Virus record (IMG/VR): IMGVR_UViG_3300030085_002975
Span: 1-35,926 of that record
DNA length: 35,926 nucleotides
Strand: one strand, 5' to 3'
Origin: a virus
Below the pieces are notes generated by a model that saw only the letters and a list, made by a program, of their open reading frames with translations, had not been told where the DNA came from and ran no database searches. The position numbers and the translations under genes were made by a program. Positions 1-8,900 of the stretch are shown here, one piece after another. How positions within the stretch are numbered: the stretch's first letter is position 1; each line of letters begins with the position of its first letter.

Positions 1-461
1 CGACTGTAAAATTCAGTAGGCACAAAGAAGTTACGCTGAACGGAGTTGTGTGCTTCATCAAAGTAAATCGTATCAATGCTGATACCAGACTGAACAATCT
101 TCTCCAGAGAATGATAAGTGGTGAAGATTAGCTTATTGCTGTACGATTGACGATGCCAGTTGGCAATCAATGCAGGTTTAGTGCTACTGAAGTGCTCAGT
201 TTCACCACTATGAACATGATAAACAGCGACCATATAATCACTGGGAAGCATTTCCAGAAACTCTTTACAGAGTTGCTTAGCAAGGAGAATACGAGGAGCA
301 ACAACTACAGTAGTGCTGCAACCATGGTGCTCATGGTTCAGATAGTCCTGAATCATGCAGATGGTCTTACCGCCACCCGTGGGGATGATGACCTGTCCTT
401 TGTCGTGCTTCAGCATTGCGTCAACCGCAGTCTGCTGATGTGGGCGAAGGGTGATGGTCAA
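1..461 (-). CDS. uvsW: UvsW-like DEAH-box superfamily II helicase (5' part, runs off the window)
   Basis: I translated this by hand from the minus strand; it is open from about 479 to base 1. It shows a Q-motif-like start (ITLRPHQQTAVDAML), Walker A PTGGGKT, motif Ia-like VVVAPRILLAKQL, motif Ic-like IFTTYHSL and Walker B DEAH, so it is the first RecA lobe of a superfamily II helicase. In T4, UvsW is the recombination and branch-migration helicase that also unwinds R-loops. No ATG, GTG or CTG lies between the upstream in-frame stop (TAA) and the Q motif. The first usable start is TTG at 461-459, about 20 nt after the expected transcription start of the promoter at 488-516. There is no N-terminal extension before the helicase core, unlike T4 UvsW. 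The family call is strong, the UvsW orthology likely, the start tentative. Confidence 0.8.
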   Translation of the reverse strand, partial: MTITLRPHQQTAVDAMLKHDKGQVIIPTGGGKTICMIQDYLNHEHHGCSTTVVVAPRILLAKQLCKEFLEMLPSDYMVAVYHVHSGETEHFSSTKPALIANWHRQSYSNKLIFTTYHSLEKIVQSGISIDTIYFDEAHNSVQRNFFVPTEFYS

Positions 462-487
462 GTGGGTGTCCCGTTCAGTATGGAGTA

Positions 488-516
488 ATTATAGCAGAGA
501 ACCGCCCCCCAGACAA
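488..516 (-). promoter_or_regulatory. Early sigma70-type promoter for the helicase
   Basis: On the minus strand, -35 TTGTCT (516-511), a 17-nt spacer, then a perfect -10 TATAAT (493-488). Transcription would start near 481, about 20 nt before the proposed TTG start at 461. An inverted repeat (GAACCG/CGGTTC, 499-504 with 526-531) overlaps the -35 to spacer region and could form a hairpin in transcripts reading through from the oxygenase genes. Confidence 0.7.
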
Positions 517-529
517 CCCAGTGGACGGT

Positions 530-1000
530 TCATAAACTGTACTTGACCGCTAAGGTGAAGCGGTGCCGATCCCTGAACGATGTGGCGCGGTGCATTATAT
601 TAGCATTGAATTTAATCATTCTATTTGGATATGGAAGAATCCCATGGATTTCATTATCAATAAAAAATTGAGTTTCTCCGTGCATTTCTATATTCCATTC
701 TTCATTAGCATAGAATAAGAATGTAACACCATGGGAACCATCAATATGGAAGTATGGATTCTCACCAGGAGCGAAACAATTCACATACATTCTATCAATA
801 GAATACTCAGTTACAAGATTCTCAGTCTTAGACTGAAACAGTTTGTAAATCTCACTTGTCTCAGAAATTTCATGAATCATCCCAGTAGGTATTGCACCAG
901 GATAATCAACCTCCCCATAAGAATATGACGCCATCTTGCAGTAATCTACCACAGAATAACAATCGTCTTCAGTCAAAAAATTATCAGTTACTTCAACCAT
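530..1000 (-). CDS. 2OG-Fe(II) oxygenase family protein
   Basis: A 156-aa protein with the double-stranded beta-helix signature of Fe(II)/2-oxoglutarate dioxygenases: facial-triad candidates H85-x-D87 (FHID) and distal H137 (MHRAT), and the 2OG-binding Arg at R147 within HRFTLAVK. Members hydroxylate or demethylate a substrate with O2 and 2-oxoglutarate; the substrate cannot be read from the sequence. It is the last of four consecutive oxygenase genes, and its start overlaps the end of the upstream oxygenase by 8 nt, so they are probably translated from one message. It is small for the family, and the fold is nearly all core. Confident in the fold, not in the reaction. Confidence 0.85.
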   Translation of the reverse strand: MVEVTDNFLTEDDCYSVVDYCKMASYSYGEVDYPGAIPTGMIHEISETSEIYKLFQSKTENLVTEYSIDRMYVNCFAPGENPYFHIDGSHGVTFLFYANEEWNIEMHGETQFFIDNEIHGILPYPNRMIKFNANIMHRATSFRDRHRFTLAVKYSL

Positions 1001-1610
1001 ATCTTAACAATCTAAAATTAAATGAAAGTGTAATCCTTGGAATATCAGATAGTTTCTGTGGAAGAACCCTATGTTGCAAATATGATGGAAACATAATTAA
1101 GTCTCCTTCTTCTACTTGTGGAACAAAAAAGTCACCTACAAAGTCTTTATCTAAAGAAAAACTATGTGCTCTTATTGCTGATATAGGGTCTTGAAATTCT
1201 GCTGGTGTATGCACTTCTCTATCATAAGACAGATAGTGAATACATGAGAAGTGAATCTTTTGAAAAGGATCTGCTATGTGTTCGTGTAGTTCTTGATACG
1301 AACCCCTCTCATAATAGTTATACCAAATATCATCAGCAATTTCCCAAGTAATTTCTCTATCGAAAATCTCAGAGATTGCATCACTATAATATTTTTTTAG
1401 TAAGACATTATTCTTACCAACAAGAACTTCTTTACCTTTTGGTTCACCTTCAAAAGAAGTTTTAAGATTATCTGTTGCCCAATCTTCAGGAGAATCTAGT
1501 TCTGGAAGTGCTGCTTCTACACCAGAAACAATCTTTTCTTTTAGAAAATCATTATCTTCTATTCTAGTTTTATATACTGTAACTGGGAATATATTGTAAG
1601 CTAAAGCCAT
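993..1610 (-). CDS. 2OG-Fe(II) oxygenase of the TIGR02466-like type
   Basis: A 205-aa protein. Around residues 98-126 it carries YNYYERGSYQELHEH followed by a hydrophobic strand (FSCIHYLSY), and near the C-terminus EEGDLIMFPSYLQHRVLP with distal H180 and R192 before ITLSF. This layout matches the putative 2OG-Fe(II) oxygenases (TIGR02466 type) common in marine T4-like phages. The first iron ligands are probably H109 and H111 or the following acidic residue; unlike its neighbours there is no clean HxD. A Shine-Dalgarno-like GAAGG lies directly before the ATG. Second from last in a four-gene oxygenase run, overlapping the next gene by 8 nt. Substrate unknown. Confidence 0.8.
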   Translation of the reverse strand: MALAYNIFPVTVYKTRIEDNDFLKEKIVSGVEAALPELDSPEDWATDNLKTSFEGEPKGKEVLVGKNNVLLKKYYSDAISEIFDREITWEIADDIWYNYYERGSYQELHEHIADPFQKIHFSCIHYLSYDREVHTPAEFQDPISAIRAHSFSLDKDFVGDFFVPQVEEGDLIMFPSYLQHRVLPQKLSDIPRITLSFNFRLLRYG

Positions 1611-1656
1611 CCCTTCAAAAGCAACAAACAGAGTCTACTTGTTATTTGGAGTCTTG

Positions 1657-2301
1657 TCAAGTTGTTGGGTTTCCATTTTTGTTCGTTCCTTTATTTCCAA
1701 AGAATGATGTGATAGAATATCTACCATTACCTTCATAATATTCTGAGTCTTTTATAGTAACTTTTCTTACTCCATGCTCTACCCAACCAGGGAAGATAAC
1801 CATAGAGTTGTTATCACATGAAATCTTAAAATCATATTCAGGAAAAATTAAATCTCCACCTGAAAATTTCTTTGGTTCTTTGTAGAAATACGAAAATGCT
1901 AAAAACTGGAAGTCTCGATCAGTATGTGGATCATAAAATTCACCATCGTGATAGTATCTTACTTTGGTAGTATCCCAATTACTAAACCGTGCTATTTTAC
2001 AGCATGGATGAATCTCGGCAAAATTATCTAGAACTCCACAATTAAATAATTTTCTATTAACAGTTAAAATATTTGATATTTCCCTAGCATTTTCGTAAAT
2101 ATCATCTAGTATTAGTGCTTTTGCGTTGGTATTTTCAATAATACCACCATAGTCTTTTGCATCCATCAACTTCCCTGGTTTTGTTAGGAAATTTAGTTCT
2201 TCCCATATAAGTTCTAGTTCTGATTCATTGTAAAAATTTTCAATAACCATTAAGGGAAACGGTTCTTCATGTACTGTTGCTGCTAAAATTTCACTTTTCA
2301 T
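1657..2301 (-). CDS. 2OG-Fe(II) oxygenase, prolyl-4-hydroxylase-like
   Basis: A 214-aa protein if started at ATG 2301, where FPLMVIENFYNESEL aligns with the start of its paralogue at 34926. An in-frame start 75 nt upstream would lie deep inside the preceding gene. Iron and 2OG ligands are clear: H126-T-D128 (YDPHTD), H176 (WVEHGVRK) and R194 (GRYSITSFF). The GGDLIFPEY strand and the NNSMVIFPGWVEHGV block are typical of P4H-like phage dioxygenases. It overlaps the upstream oxygenase (2291-2893) by 11 nt, indicating coupled translation. The long shared blocks with 34926-35588 show the two are paralogues within one genome. Substrate unknown. Confidence 0.87.
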   Translation of the reverse strand: MKSEILAATVHEEPFPLMVIENFYNESELELIWEELNFLTKPGKLMDAKDYGGIIENTNAKALILDDIYENAREISNILTVNRKLFNCGVLDNFAEIHPCCKIARFSNWDTTKVRYYHDGEFYDPHTDRDFQFLAFSYFYKEPKKFSGGDLIFPEYDFKISCDNNSMVIFPGWVEHGVRKVTIKDSEYYEGNGRYSITSFFGNKGTNKNGNPTT

Positions 2302-2893
2302 TTTCTTCAAACTTTTTTGAATCGTTAGGTGTTGGTTGAATCCATCCCCAAGTAGTTGCGAGATACTTTGTTCCACCTATGGGAGGATTTCCTCTATGTG
2401 TATGTGTATACTGACATGGAAAGATAATCACATCACCAGTTGATGCTTTTTCTCGTTTATTGATATATAAAAATTCAGTTTCTCCCCCATCGAAATCATC
2501 ATTTAAGTATGTTTGTACGACAAATGTTCTACCACAACTTAAATAATCACCATTTTCATAGTGCCAGGAATGAAATCCTGCACCTGCTTCAAGTTTTTTT
2601 ATCTTACAATCGTAGATTAAAAATCTTCTCTGCCCTAAGACTGTATATTTTTCTAGATACTGATCTACACAAGTCTTTAACTTAGGGAACATCAATTTGT
2701 TGACTCTAGTTGCTGATGCAAAGTCAACTTCAAAATCAACATTTACATTGATTGCTTTTTGATCCTGTAAGTGTGGATTTTGTTCTGTCCTAAACAATCT
2801 TTGAGTTTCTTCAAAAAATTCTATTTCTTGAATAATTTCTCTACATTCTTGTCGCGTAAAAGTTTCTTTATAACGACAAATAAAATCGTCCAT
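2291..2893 (-). CDS. 2OG-Fe(II) oxygenase with an HxE iron motif
   Basis: A 200-aa protein. The core contains GFHSWHYENGDY (H111-Y-E113), the strand QTYLNDDFDGGETEFLY (131-143), and the distal TGDVIIFPCQYTHTHRGNPP block with H164/H166. An HxE pair in place of HxD is a known variant ligand set. The same WHxE, LNDxxxxGETEFLY and HTHxHRGN blocks occur in the 19315-19911 protein, so the two are paralogues. It is first in the four-oxygenase run and starts directly after a hairpin with a T-tract at 2897-2931, so it probably has its own or weak read-through expression. Substrate unknown. Confidence 0.85.
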   Translation of the reverse strand: MDDFICRYKETFTRQECREIIQEIEFFEETQRLFRTEQNPHLQDQKAINVNVDFEVDFASATRVNKLMFPKLKTCVDQYLEKYTVLGQRRFLIYDCKIKKLEAGAGFHSWHYENGDYLSCGRTFVVQTYLNDDFDGGETEFLYINKREKASTGDVIIFPCQYTHTHRGNPPIGGTKYLATTWGWIQPTPNDSKKFEENEK

Positions 2894-2896
2894 GAT

Positions 2897-2931
2897 AAAA
2901 AATCATACTAATACTACTATGTATTAGTATG
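2897..2931 (-). terminator. Rho-independent terminator after the tail-fibre operon
   Basis: A perfect 11-bp inverted repeat, CATACTAATAC (2904-2914) and GTATTAGTATG (2921-2931), with a 6-nt loop. On the minus strand it is followed by ATTTTTTA, the order expected of an intrinsic terminator. The stem is AT-rich and therefore weaker than usual. The stop codon of the glycine-rich protein (2924-2926) lies inside the stem. It separates the long structural transcript from the oxygenase run. Confidence 0.7.
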
Positions 2932-3850
2932 TTTCAGTTGCTGTTCCACCTTTTCCACCATCTCCATTGCTTTCTTTTTTATTTTTTCCACCGAAGGCAT
3001 CTTGACCGTTCGCACCGTTGGAACCGCCATTGCCTCCACTTCCGCCTTCTGCCTCAGCGTCATCCTCTCCAGATCTACCCTGTCCACCAGTTGTCATATT
3101 TCCAGCACCACCACCACCATTACCACTACCACCCTTACCAGCAGGGAGTCCATTTCCTCCTCCTCCGCCGCCACCTTCGGCGTCGTTTCTATCACCCCAG
3201 TCATTCTGTTCTGCTCTAGAACCTCCACCACCTCCGCCGCCACCTGCGGAGATATATCCACCATTATTCAGTTGTGCTCCACTCATATATCTCAGACCAT
3301 TAGATCCGTTTCCACCATCTCCACCACTAGCATTTCCTCCGTTACCACCTCTACCAACAACTTTTCCATTAGAAGAAACATCAATAATCATATCAGTTCC
3401 ACTTGGCCAATAGTTAGTGTTACGGGTCTTAAATGCCCAATCACTCTCAGATGCTCCATTACTACTATATGTTCCAGTTATATTGATAAAAATTTTCTTT
3501 CCACCCTGCCATCCACTACTATTTCTACTAGGTTTTGATTTATCAATCTTACCTTGCTTTGTTCCAACAACAACTCCATCACCATAATTTGCTTGTGCAA
3601 GATTACCACCAGTACATTTAACAACTATATTTAATTGCTTACTATAAAAATCACTAAATGCAATTTGTCCTGATTGTGGAACACCAGTATCTAATGGTAA
3701 ATTTGATAAGGATCCAATACTATCACTTACTCTATATCCGCCAAGTCCTCCAGCGGTTTCACCATCATTAGGAGTAATTCCAAATTCATCTCTAATTTGT
3801 CCAAAAGATATTGGATTTCCAGGTATAGGGGGTCCAGGTTGAAGTGCCAT
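2924..3850 (-). CDS. Glycine-rich distal tail adhesin, gp38-like
   Basis: A 308-aa protein from ATG 3850 (MALQPGPP), 5 nt after the upstream fibre gene; a longer in-frame start would overlap that gene. Residues 10-80 carry the ISFGQIRDEFG...SGQIAFSDFYSK pattern seen at the N-terminus of many marine phage structural proteins. A beta-rich middle (about 80-165) follows. From about 167 the C-terminus is a series of glycine tracts (RGGNGGNASGGDGG, AGGGGGGGGS, GGGGGGGNGLPAGKGG) separated by variable polar loops. Glycine-rich arms alternating with variable loops are the architecture of T2-type gp38 receptor-binding adhesins, which cap the long tail fibre. Position after two large fibre genes fits. 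The adhesin role is inferred from architecture, not from seen homology. Confidence 0.7.
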   Translation of the reverse strand: MALQPGPPIPGNPISFGQIRDEFGITPNDGETAGGLGGYRVSDSIGSLSNLPLDTGVPQSGQIAFSDFYSKQLNIVVKCTGGNLAQANYGDGVVVGTKQGKIDKSKPSRNSSGWQGGKKIFINITGTYSSNGASESDWAFKTRNTNYWPSGTDMIIDVSSNGKVVGRGGNGGNASGGDGGNGSNGLRYMSGAQLNNGGYISAGGGGGGGGSRAEQNDWGDRNDAEGGGGGGGNGLPAGKGGSGNGGGGAGNMTTGGQGRSGEDDAEAEGGSGGNGGSNGANGQDAFGGKNKKESNGDGGKGGTATETY

Positions 3851-3855
3851 AGTTA

Positions 3856-5895
3856 TTAGAAGCAATCGTTCCAGGTTGTACCATTCCAAACTTGAAGTTT
3901 GTTGGTATCTGTATTGTAAATAGCAGATCCTGAGGTTAATCCTTGTAAAGTATCTCTAAAAGATGAAGTCATATTCGGGAAAACCACTGGTCTTTGAGCA
4001 TACTCCATGTCCAAAGAATTTTGAGGATTGGTTGTACCAATTCCTACACCACCTTGCTCAGTAACTACAAATTTATTTTGTGCTTCACTGTTTACATCAA
4101 TAACAACATCACTTGCAACAGCATCTGCCGTTGCATTGCTTAAGACTTTAAGGAAAGGCGAAGACTGTCCATTTCCTGAGATGTCTAACTTAGTTATTGT
4201 AGATGCACCACCAACAAGTCTTCCTCTAATCTCACCATTTTCTACAGAATCAAGACCATCACCAGGAACACGAACTACAACTTCATTACCATCAGCGGAT
4301 GTAAGATTTCCACCAACATTTACATTCAATGAGGATACAGATCCAAAATCCAAACTCCCACCAATAGTTAAATTACCTTCAACTTCCAAGTTCTCATTCA
4401 AATGAACATTATTAGTGAATGTTGAGATACCTTGGACGTGCAATCTATGTTGTGGATTTGTAAATCCGATACCCAAATTACCCTCATATGTGAGGGACAT
4501 CATTCTTGTATCTTTATTATGCCAGTGGAAAGCACCTGTATCTAAACCGACAGGACCTGCCTGAAGATAATAGTTGATATTTCCATTACCATAATTTAAA
4601 AAATCTAGAGATTGTAATCCACTATATGGAGATGCACTGCCTTTATATGCATATCTTATTTGACCATTAGAACCAGTTTCTGTTTCTGAAGTTCCAATAG
4701 TAATTCTCGATTCACCAAAATCACTCCACAACTTTATAGTTGCAGGTATGGTGTCAGTTGTTGTGACACCAGAATTGGTTCTATCATATGCTCTGTTAAT
4801 AAACAAATCGGCAGTATTTGATGTACTACCACCAATCTCTACAACTCCAGTCTTAAAATCTGTTCCAATACCAATCCGAGCATCTACTGTTGCTAAACCA
4901 ACTTTTATTTGTTCAATATCTACAACAGCATCTGATGTAAGTGCTGTTGCTGTTGTTGCTGTACCAGTCAAGTTACCAGTAACATCACCAGTAATACCAC
5001 CAATAAAACTAGATGCCGCAACTGCTGTCGCAGTTAATATACCTACAACAATATCTGGAGTTCCAGTTAAACTTTGTGCAGTAGATGCTGTTCCAACAAC
5101 ATCACCAGTAACATTACCAGTAACATTACCAGTAATATTTCCTGTGAATCCTGAAGTAGCTGTAATGAATCCTGCTTGAACATCGTCTCCAGTAAAAGCC
5201 TCTCCTCCAAATCTAGATGCGTTAACATTACCAGTTACAGTAAAACTAGATGGAAGTTTAGTTTCTAACAATATTGGAAGTCTATCATTAGAAAGTGTTC
5301 CAGATGTTATATTGTTTGCATCAAGAAGAGTTAAATCAGAACCAATACCAACAAATTTATTGGAAGTTGTAACACCAGTAATGAATACATCACCAGTAGA
5401 ATTGATACCTACACCAGATGTAAATCCTACCGAAGTATTATCAGCATTACCACCTACTTGGAAAGTAAAACGGGGATCTACAGTCCCTACACCTACGTTT
5501 CCTTGAGCATAGATGCTTGTATATCCTAGTCCTGCATCAATATCAACCCATTGTGATGCAGGCATCCCTGTAAGAAATCTAGCATCACCATAGAAAGTAA
5601 CAATTCCAGTTCCAGCAGCAGTAATAATACCACTGCTAATAGAAACACCCGCACCGATTGCATCAGTGAAGGTGATTGTAGTTACTCCCGCAGTTCCATT
5701 AACTTCTAAGAATCTAGAGTAAAGAGATGCTGCTGTTGCAAATCCAGAGATGGATGCATTTCCATCACGAACATCCAAGATTTCAGTCGGAATCGTTGTT
5801 CCAATTCCGACTAAACCAGTTGGACTTACTACCAGATTATCATTATCAACCTGGACACCATTACGAAAATTAAACTGCTTGTTATAATTCGCCAT
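3856..5895 (-). CDS. Tail fibre-like structural protein
   Basis: A 679-aa protein with no predicted enzymatic motif. It starts MANYNKQFNFRNGVQV and is built from beta-structured fibre repeats: VGIGTTIPTEILDV, VGIGTVDPRFTFQV, LGIGFTNPQHRLHV and VGIGTTNPQNSLDM at intervals, plus a run of short GNVTGNVTGDVVGTAST-type repeats at about residues 250-320. The C-terminus (SAIYNTDTNKLQVWNGTTW) is a common tip motif in phage and bacterial fibre proteins. The repeats are visible in the DNA as tandem accagtaac-type copies near 4970-5150. It follows the 2316-aa fibre gene and its own CTAAATA box. Probably a long or side tail-fibre subunit; the exact position in the virion is unknown. Confidence 0.78.
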   Translation of the reverse strand: MANYNKQFNFRNGVQVDNDNLVVSPTGLVGIGTTIPTEILDVRDGNASISGFATAASLYSRFLEVNGTAGVTTITFTDAIGAGVSISSGIITAAGTGIVTFYGDARFLTGMPASQWVDIDAGLGYTSIYAQGNVGVGTVDPRFTFQVGGNADNTSVGFTSGVGINSTGDVFITGVTTSNKFVGIGSDLTLLDANNITSGTLSNDRLPILLETKLPSSFTVTGNVNASRFGGEAFTGDDVQAGFITATSGFTGNITGNVTGNVTGDVVGTASTAQSLTGTPDIVVGILTATAVAASSFIGGITGDVTGNLTGTATTATALTSDAVVDIEQIKVGLATVDARIGIGTDFKTGVVEIGGSTSNTADLFINRAYDRTNSGVTTTDTIPATIKLWSDFGESRITIGTSETETGSNGQIRYAYKGSASPYSGLQSLDFLNYGNGNINYYLQAGPVGLDTGAFHWHNKDTRMMSLTYEGNLGIGFTNPQHRLHVQGISTFTNNVHLNENLEVEGNLTIGGSLDFGSVSSLNVNVGGNLTSADGNEVVVRVPGDGLDSVENGEIRGRLVGGASTITKLDISGNGQSSPFLKVLSNATADAVASDVVIDVNSEAQNKFVVTEQGGVGIGTTNPQNSLDMEYAQRPVVFPNMTSSFRDTLQGLTSGSAIYNTDTNKLQVWNGTTWNDCF

Positions 5896-5911
5896 CTCTG
5901 GATGCGTCTTT

Positions 5912-8900
5912 CTAGTTATTTAGTCTCTCTTCAAGACTAGAAACCTTATCACTAAGTTCTTTAATTGCTTCAATCAGAAGTGGAACAATCTTTTCATATT
6001 TAACAGTTATGTAATCATGACCAACTGGTGCTGGACATACAGCCTCTGGAAGAACTTTTTGAACTTCTTGTGCAGAAACACCAACATGAGATATTTCTGT
6101 ATCAAAACCAATAGTGGCGGCAGTTTCATTGAAGTTAAATGTAAATCCATTTAAGGAACAGACTTTATCAAGAGCATTGGTCAATCCAACCCTATTAGTC
6201 TTCAGGCGATCATCAGAAACAAAAGCAACAACATCACCTGTTACGAGTAACTCATGAGTACTCTCTTTGAATTTGATGTCATTATCTCTGTATATTTTAC
6301 TATACGTTCCATCAGGTGTTCCATTTCCAACCACACACATTGGATGTTCATCACCAGGTGCATCCATTGCTCTTCCAATCAGAACTGCATCTGCTTGAGT
6401 AGCAGTACCAGCAAAATTAGTTGCAGTAACCGTGTTACCGTTTAAAGTAATATTATCAACTTTTGCAGATCCAACTACAGTTAATGCTCCAGCAATATTA
6501 GTCTTATCTAAGGTAGTATCACCATCAACGTCTAATCCACCATCAACGTCTAAGTCACCACCAACATTTAAGTTCTTTTCAATACCAACACCACCTTCTA
6601 CAATAATCGCACCACTATCTTTACTATTAGATTGAGTAGTAGTATGGAAAATAGTATCAGAGAAGACTTCAACGTCTTCTGTCCCTTTGTTACCACTAAG
6701 TTTTAATGTACCAGATCTAGTTGTAATAAACTGGTTACCACTCGTAGAAGAACCATTATAATGACCGATTTGAATCATACCAATGTGTGCTTCGGCAAAC
6801 GCTTTGGATGTAGATCCAAGAGGAACACCATAACCACCGTTTACAGCAGCATCTACAGTAGGTAGAATACCACTGATAAGTGACGTTGAAGCATCTGAAT
6901 CACCTATCTCAATTTTGTTAGCGATATATGCTTCAGAGAATGGGAGTGATGAAGTACCAAGATATACATTCGCCGCACTACCACCACCAGGAGCACCATG
7001 AATTGCGGCAACCTTTGAACAAGATGTGTTACCTGGTTGTGCAGAACAAGTTTGATCAAACTGAATGGGACCAGGAGCATTTGCAACGACACCAGCAATA
7101 CCTGTTTCTAAGGTATTCATCTTGGCGACAAGTTTACCGCCTTGAGAGTGACCAAACAGATAAACATCTCCAATAGTTTTGCTACCACCCTGACCAGCAA
7201 TATATCCATTCAGAGAATCTTTAACCCATCCAACTGCTGCTCTAGTATATGCAAGGTTATCACCCATTAAGAATGTTGATGTCTCTGTACCAACACCAGG
7301 TAAATTATACTGATCTGAACTAGAAATATGGTCTTGAGGATATGCAGCAGAGAAGATAATCTTATCTCTTAGGTTAAGAGTATTTGGATTCAGGAAGTGA
7401 TTAAGTGAACCTTCTGCTGCGGATGCGATAGTTCCACTAGCAACAGTTCCATGGAATACAACTACAACATCAATTTGACCTGCGGATAAACCTGTAGGAA
7501 CATATAATTTACCCATAACTGGGTATGATGTACCGCCTACACTATGAGTTTGACCATCTGTTGGGACAATAGTAAACTGTTGATTTGCAATAGCACCAGA
7601 TGGATTAGTTCCACCAACGGCATTTCTGATCGCTGCCTGAAGTGTAGCACCATTTGCATTTTGATTTGTAAATGCCGCGTGTCCTCCAGTAGCAACTGTT
7701 GTGAGAGATGCTGTAGCATTAGCAGGAATTCCCTGAACAGAAGTTACATAAGATTGTAACCAAGCAGGTTGATTGCCAGCACCTGTACCATCGTCTAGTG
7801 CTTGAGTGAATAGTATTGGTGCATTATGTGTGTTAGTCCAACTTTCAAGACCGATTGTATAGTATATTGATGAACCACCACCACTAGCAGGAACAAGACC
7901 CGTTTGGAATTCAGACAGACCCTGAACATTCAATGTTCCATTCAAATCTGTATCATTACAAACGAACAACTTACCACCAATTGCAACACCACCTTCAACT
8001 CTAAGAGCAGCAGTTTGTGCTCCTTGACCACTACATGCGGTAGGATTGCTGTTTGACTTGATATAAACTCTTCCAGCAGTTCTGAGTGAATCTGGTACAC
8101 CATTCAGTACAAGAGTCTGTGCAAATCTAACATCACCAGTGAAAGTAACAGGACCATCAAACTGAGACAGAATCTGCTTAGACTTACCACCCTCAACCAG
8201 GATTCTTTCCTTAACAACAATCTCATCAAATACGACAGAGAGTCTGTTAGGATCTTCACCAGTTATGGTTGGAGTTGGAACGTCAAATGTCTTCTGCTCA
8301 CCAGACTGTGCAGAATACTTGGTGTTACCAATGTAGAAGTCACCATCACTGTCCATACCAGTGTAGAGAACAGTACCGCAAGCAGTTTCTTGAGACTGTG
8401 AGAGAAACTCTTCATTTTCGCTAAGAGTCTTAACCTGAACCTGTGGAAGACCTGTAGAATAGTTACCAGGACCATAACCAAGATATTCAAAGGTATGACC
8501 AGATGCACGAAGAATCGAAGGTCTACGAAGTTCGATTGGTGCTAATTTAATCTTCTTAATAAGAGTATTAGTTGTATGAGTTTCAATAATGGTTCCCATA
8601 GAACCACGAATAACTTGAATCTCATCAAAACCAGTTCCAGTCAAGGAACTGGATCTAACCCTCATAATTTCATTATTTACTTGGATGTAGCATCCAACTG
8701 GGAATCTACCTTCAATTTTGTTAGATGTTCCGTTTGGATTCTGTACTCTAAACTGACCATCACCAACTCCAATAGATTGAGCGGTATATAAAGTCTCGTT
8801 GTCGTAGAATGTGTGAAGTCTAGTTCCAATATTCTCGCCAAGATTATCAGCAGAAGCATTGTTATCAGACAATGCGTGCTTCATAAACTGAGTAGCACTA

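Noticed and set aside
147-488. Plus-strand 113-codon frame at the left edge
   Set aside because: It lies over the minus-strand helicase, whose Walker A and DEAH motifs are clear.
3002-3538. Plus-strand open frames rich in Pro or Ser/Thr
   Set aside because: Shadow of the glycine-rich adhesin on the minus strand; GGN codons read backwards give Pro- or Thr-rich frames.
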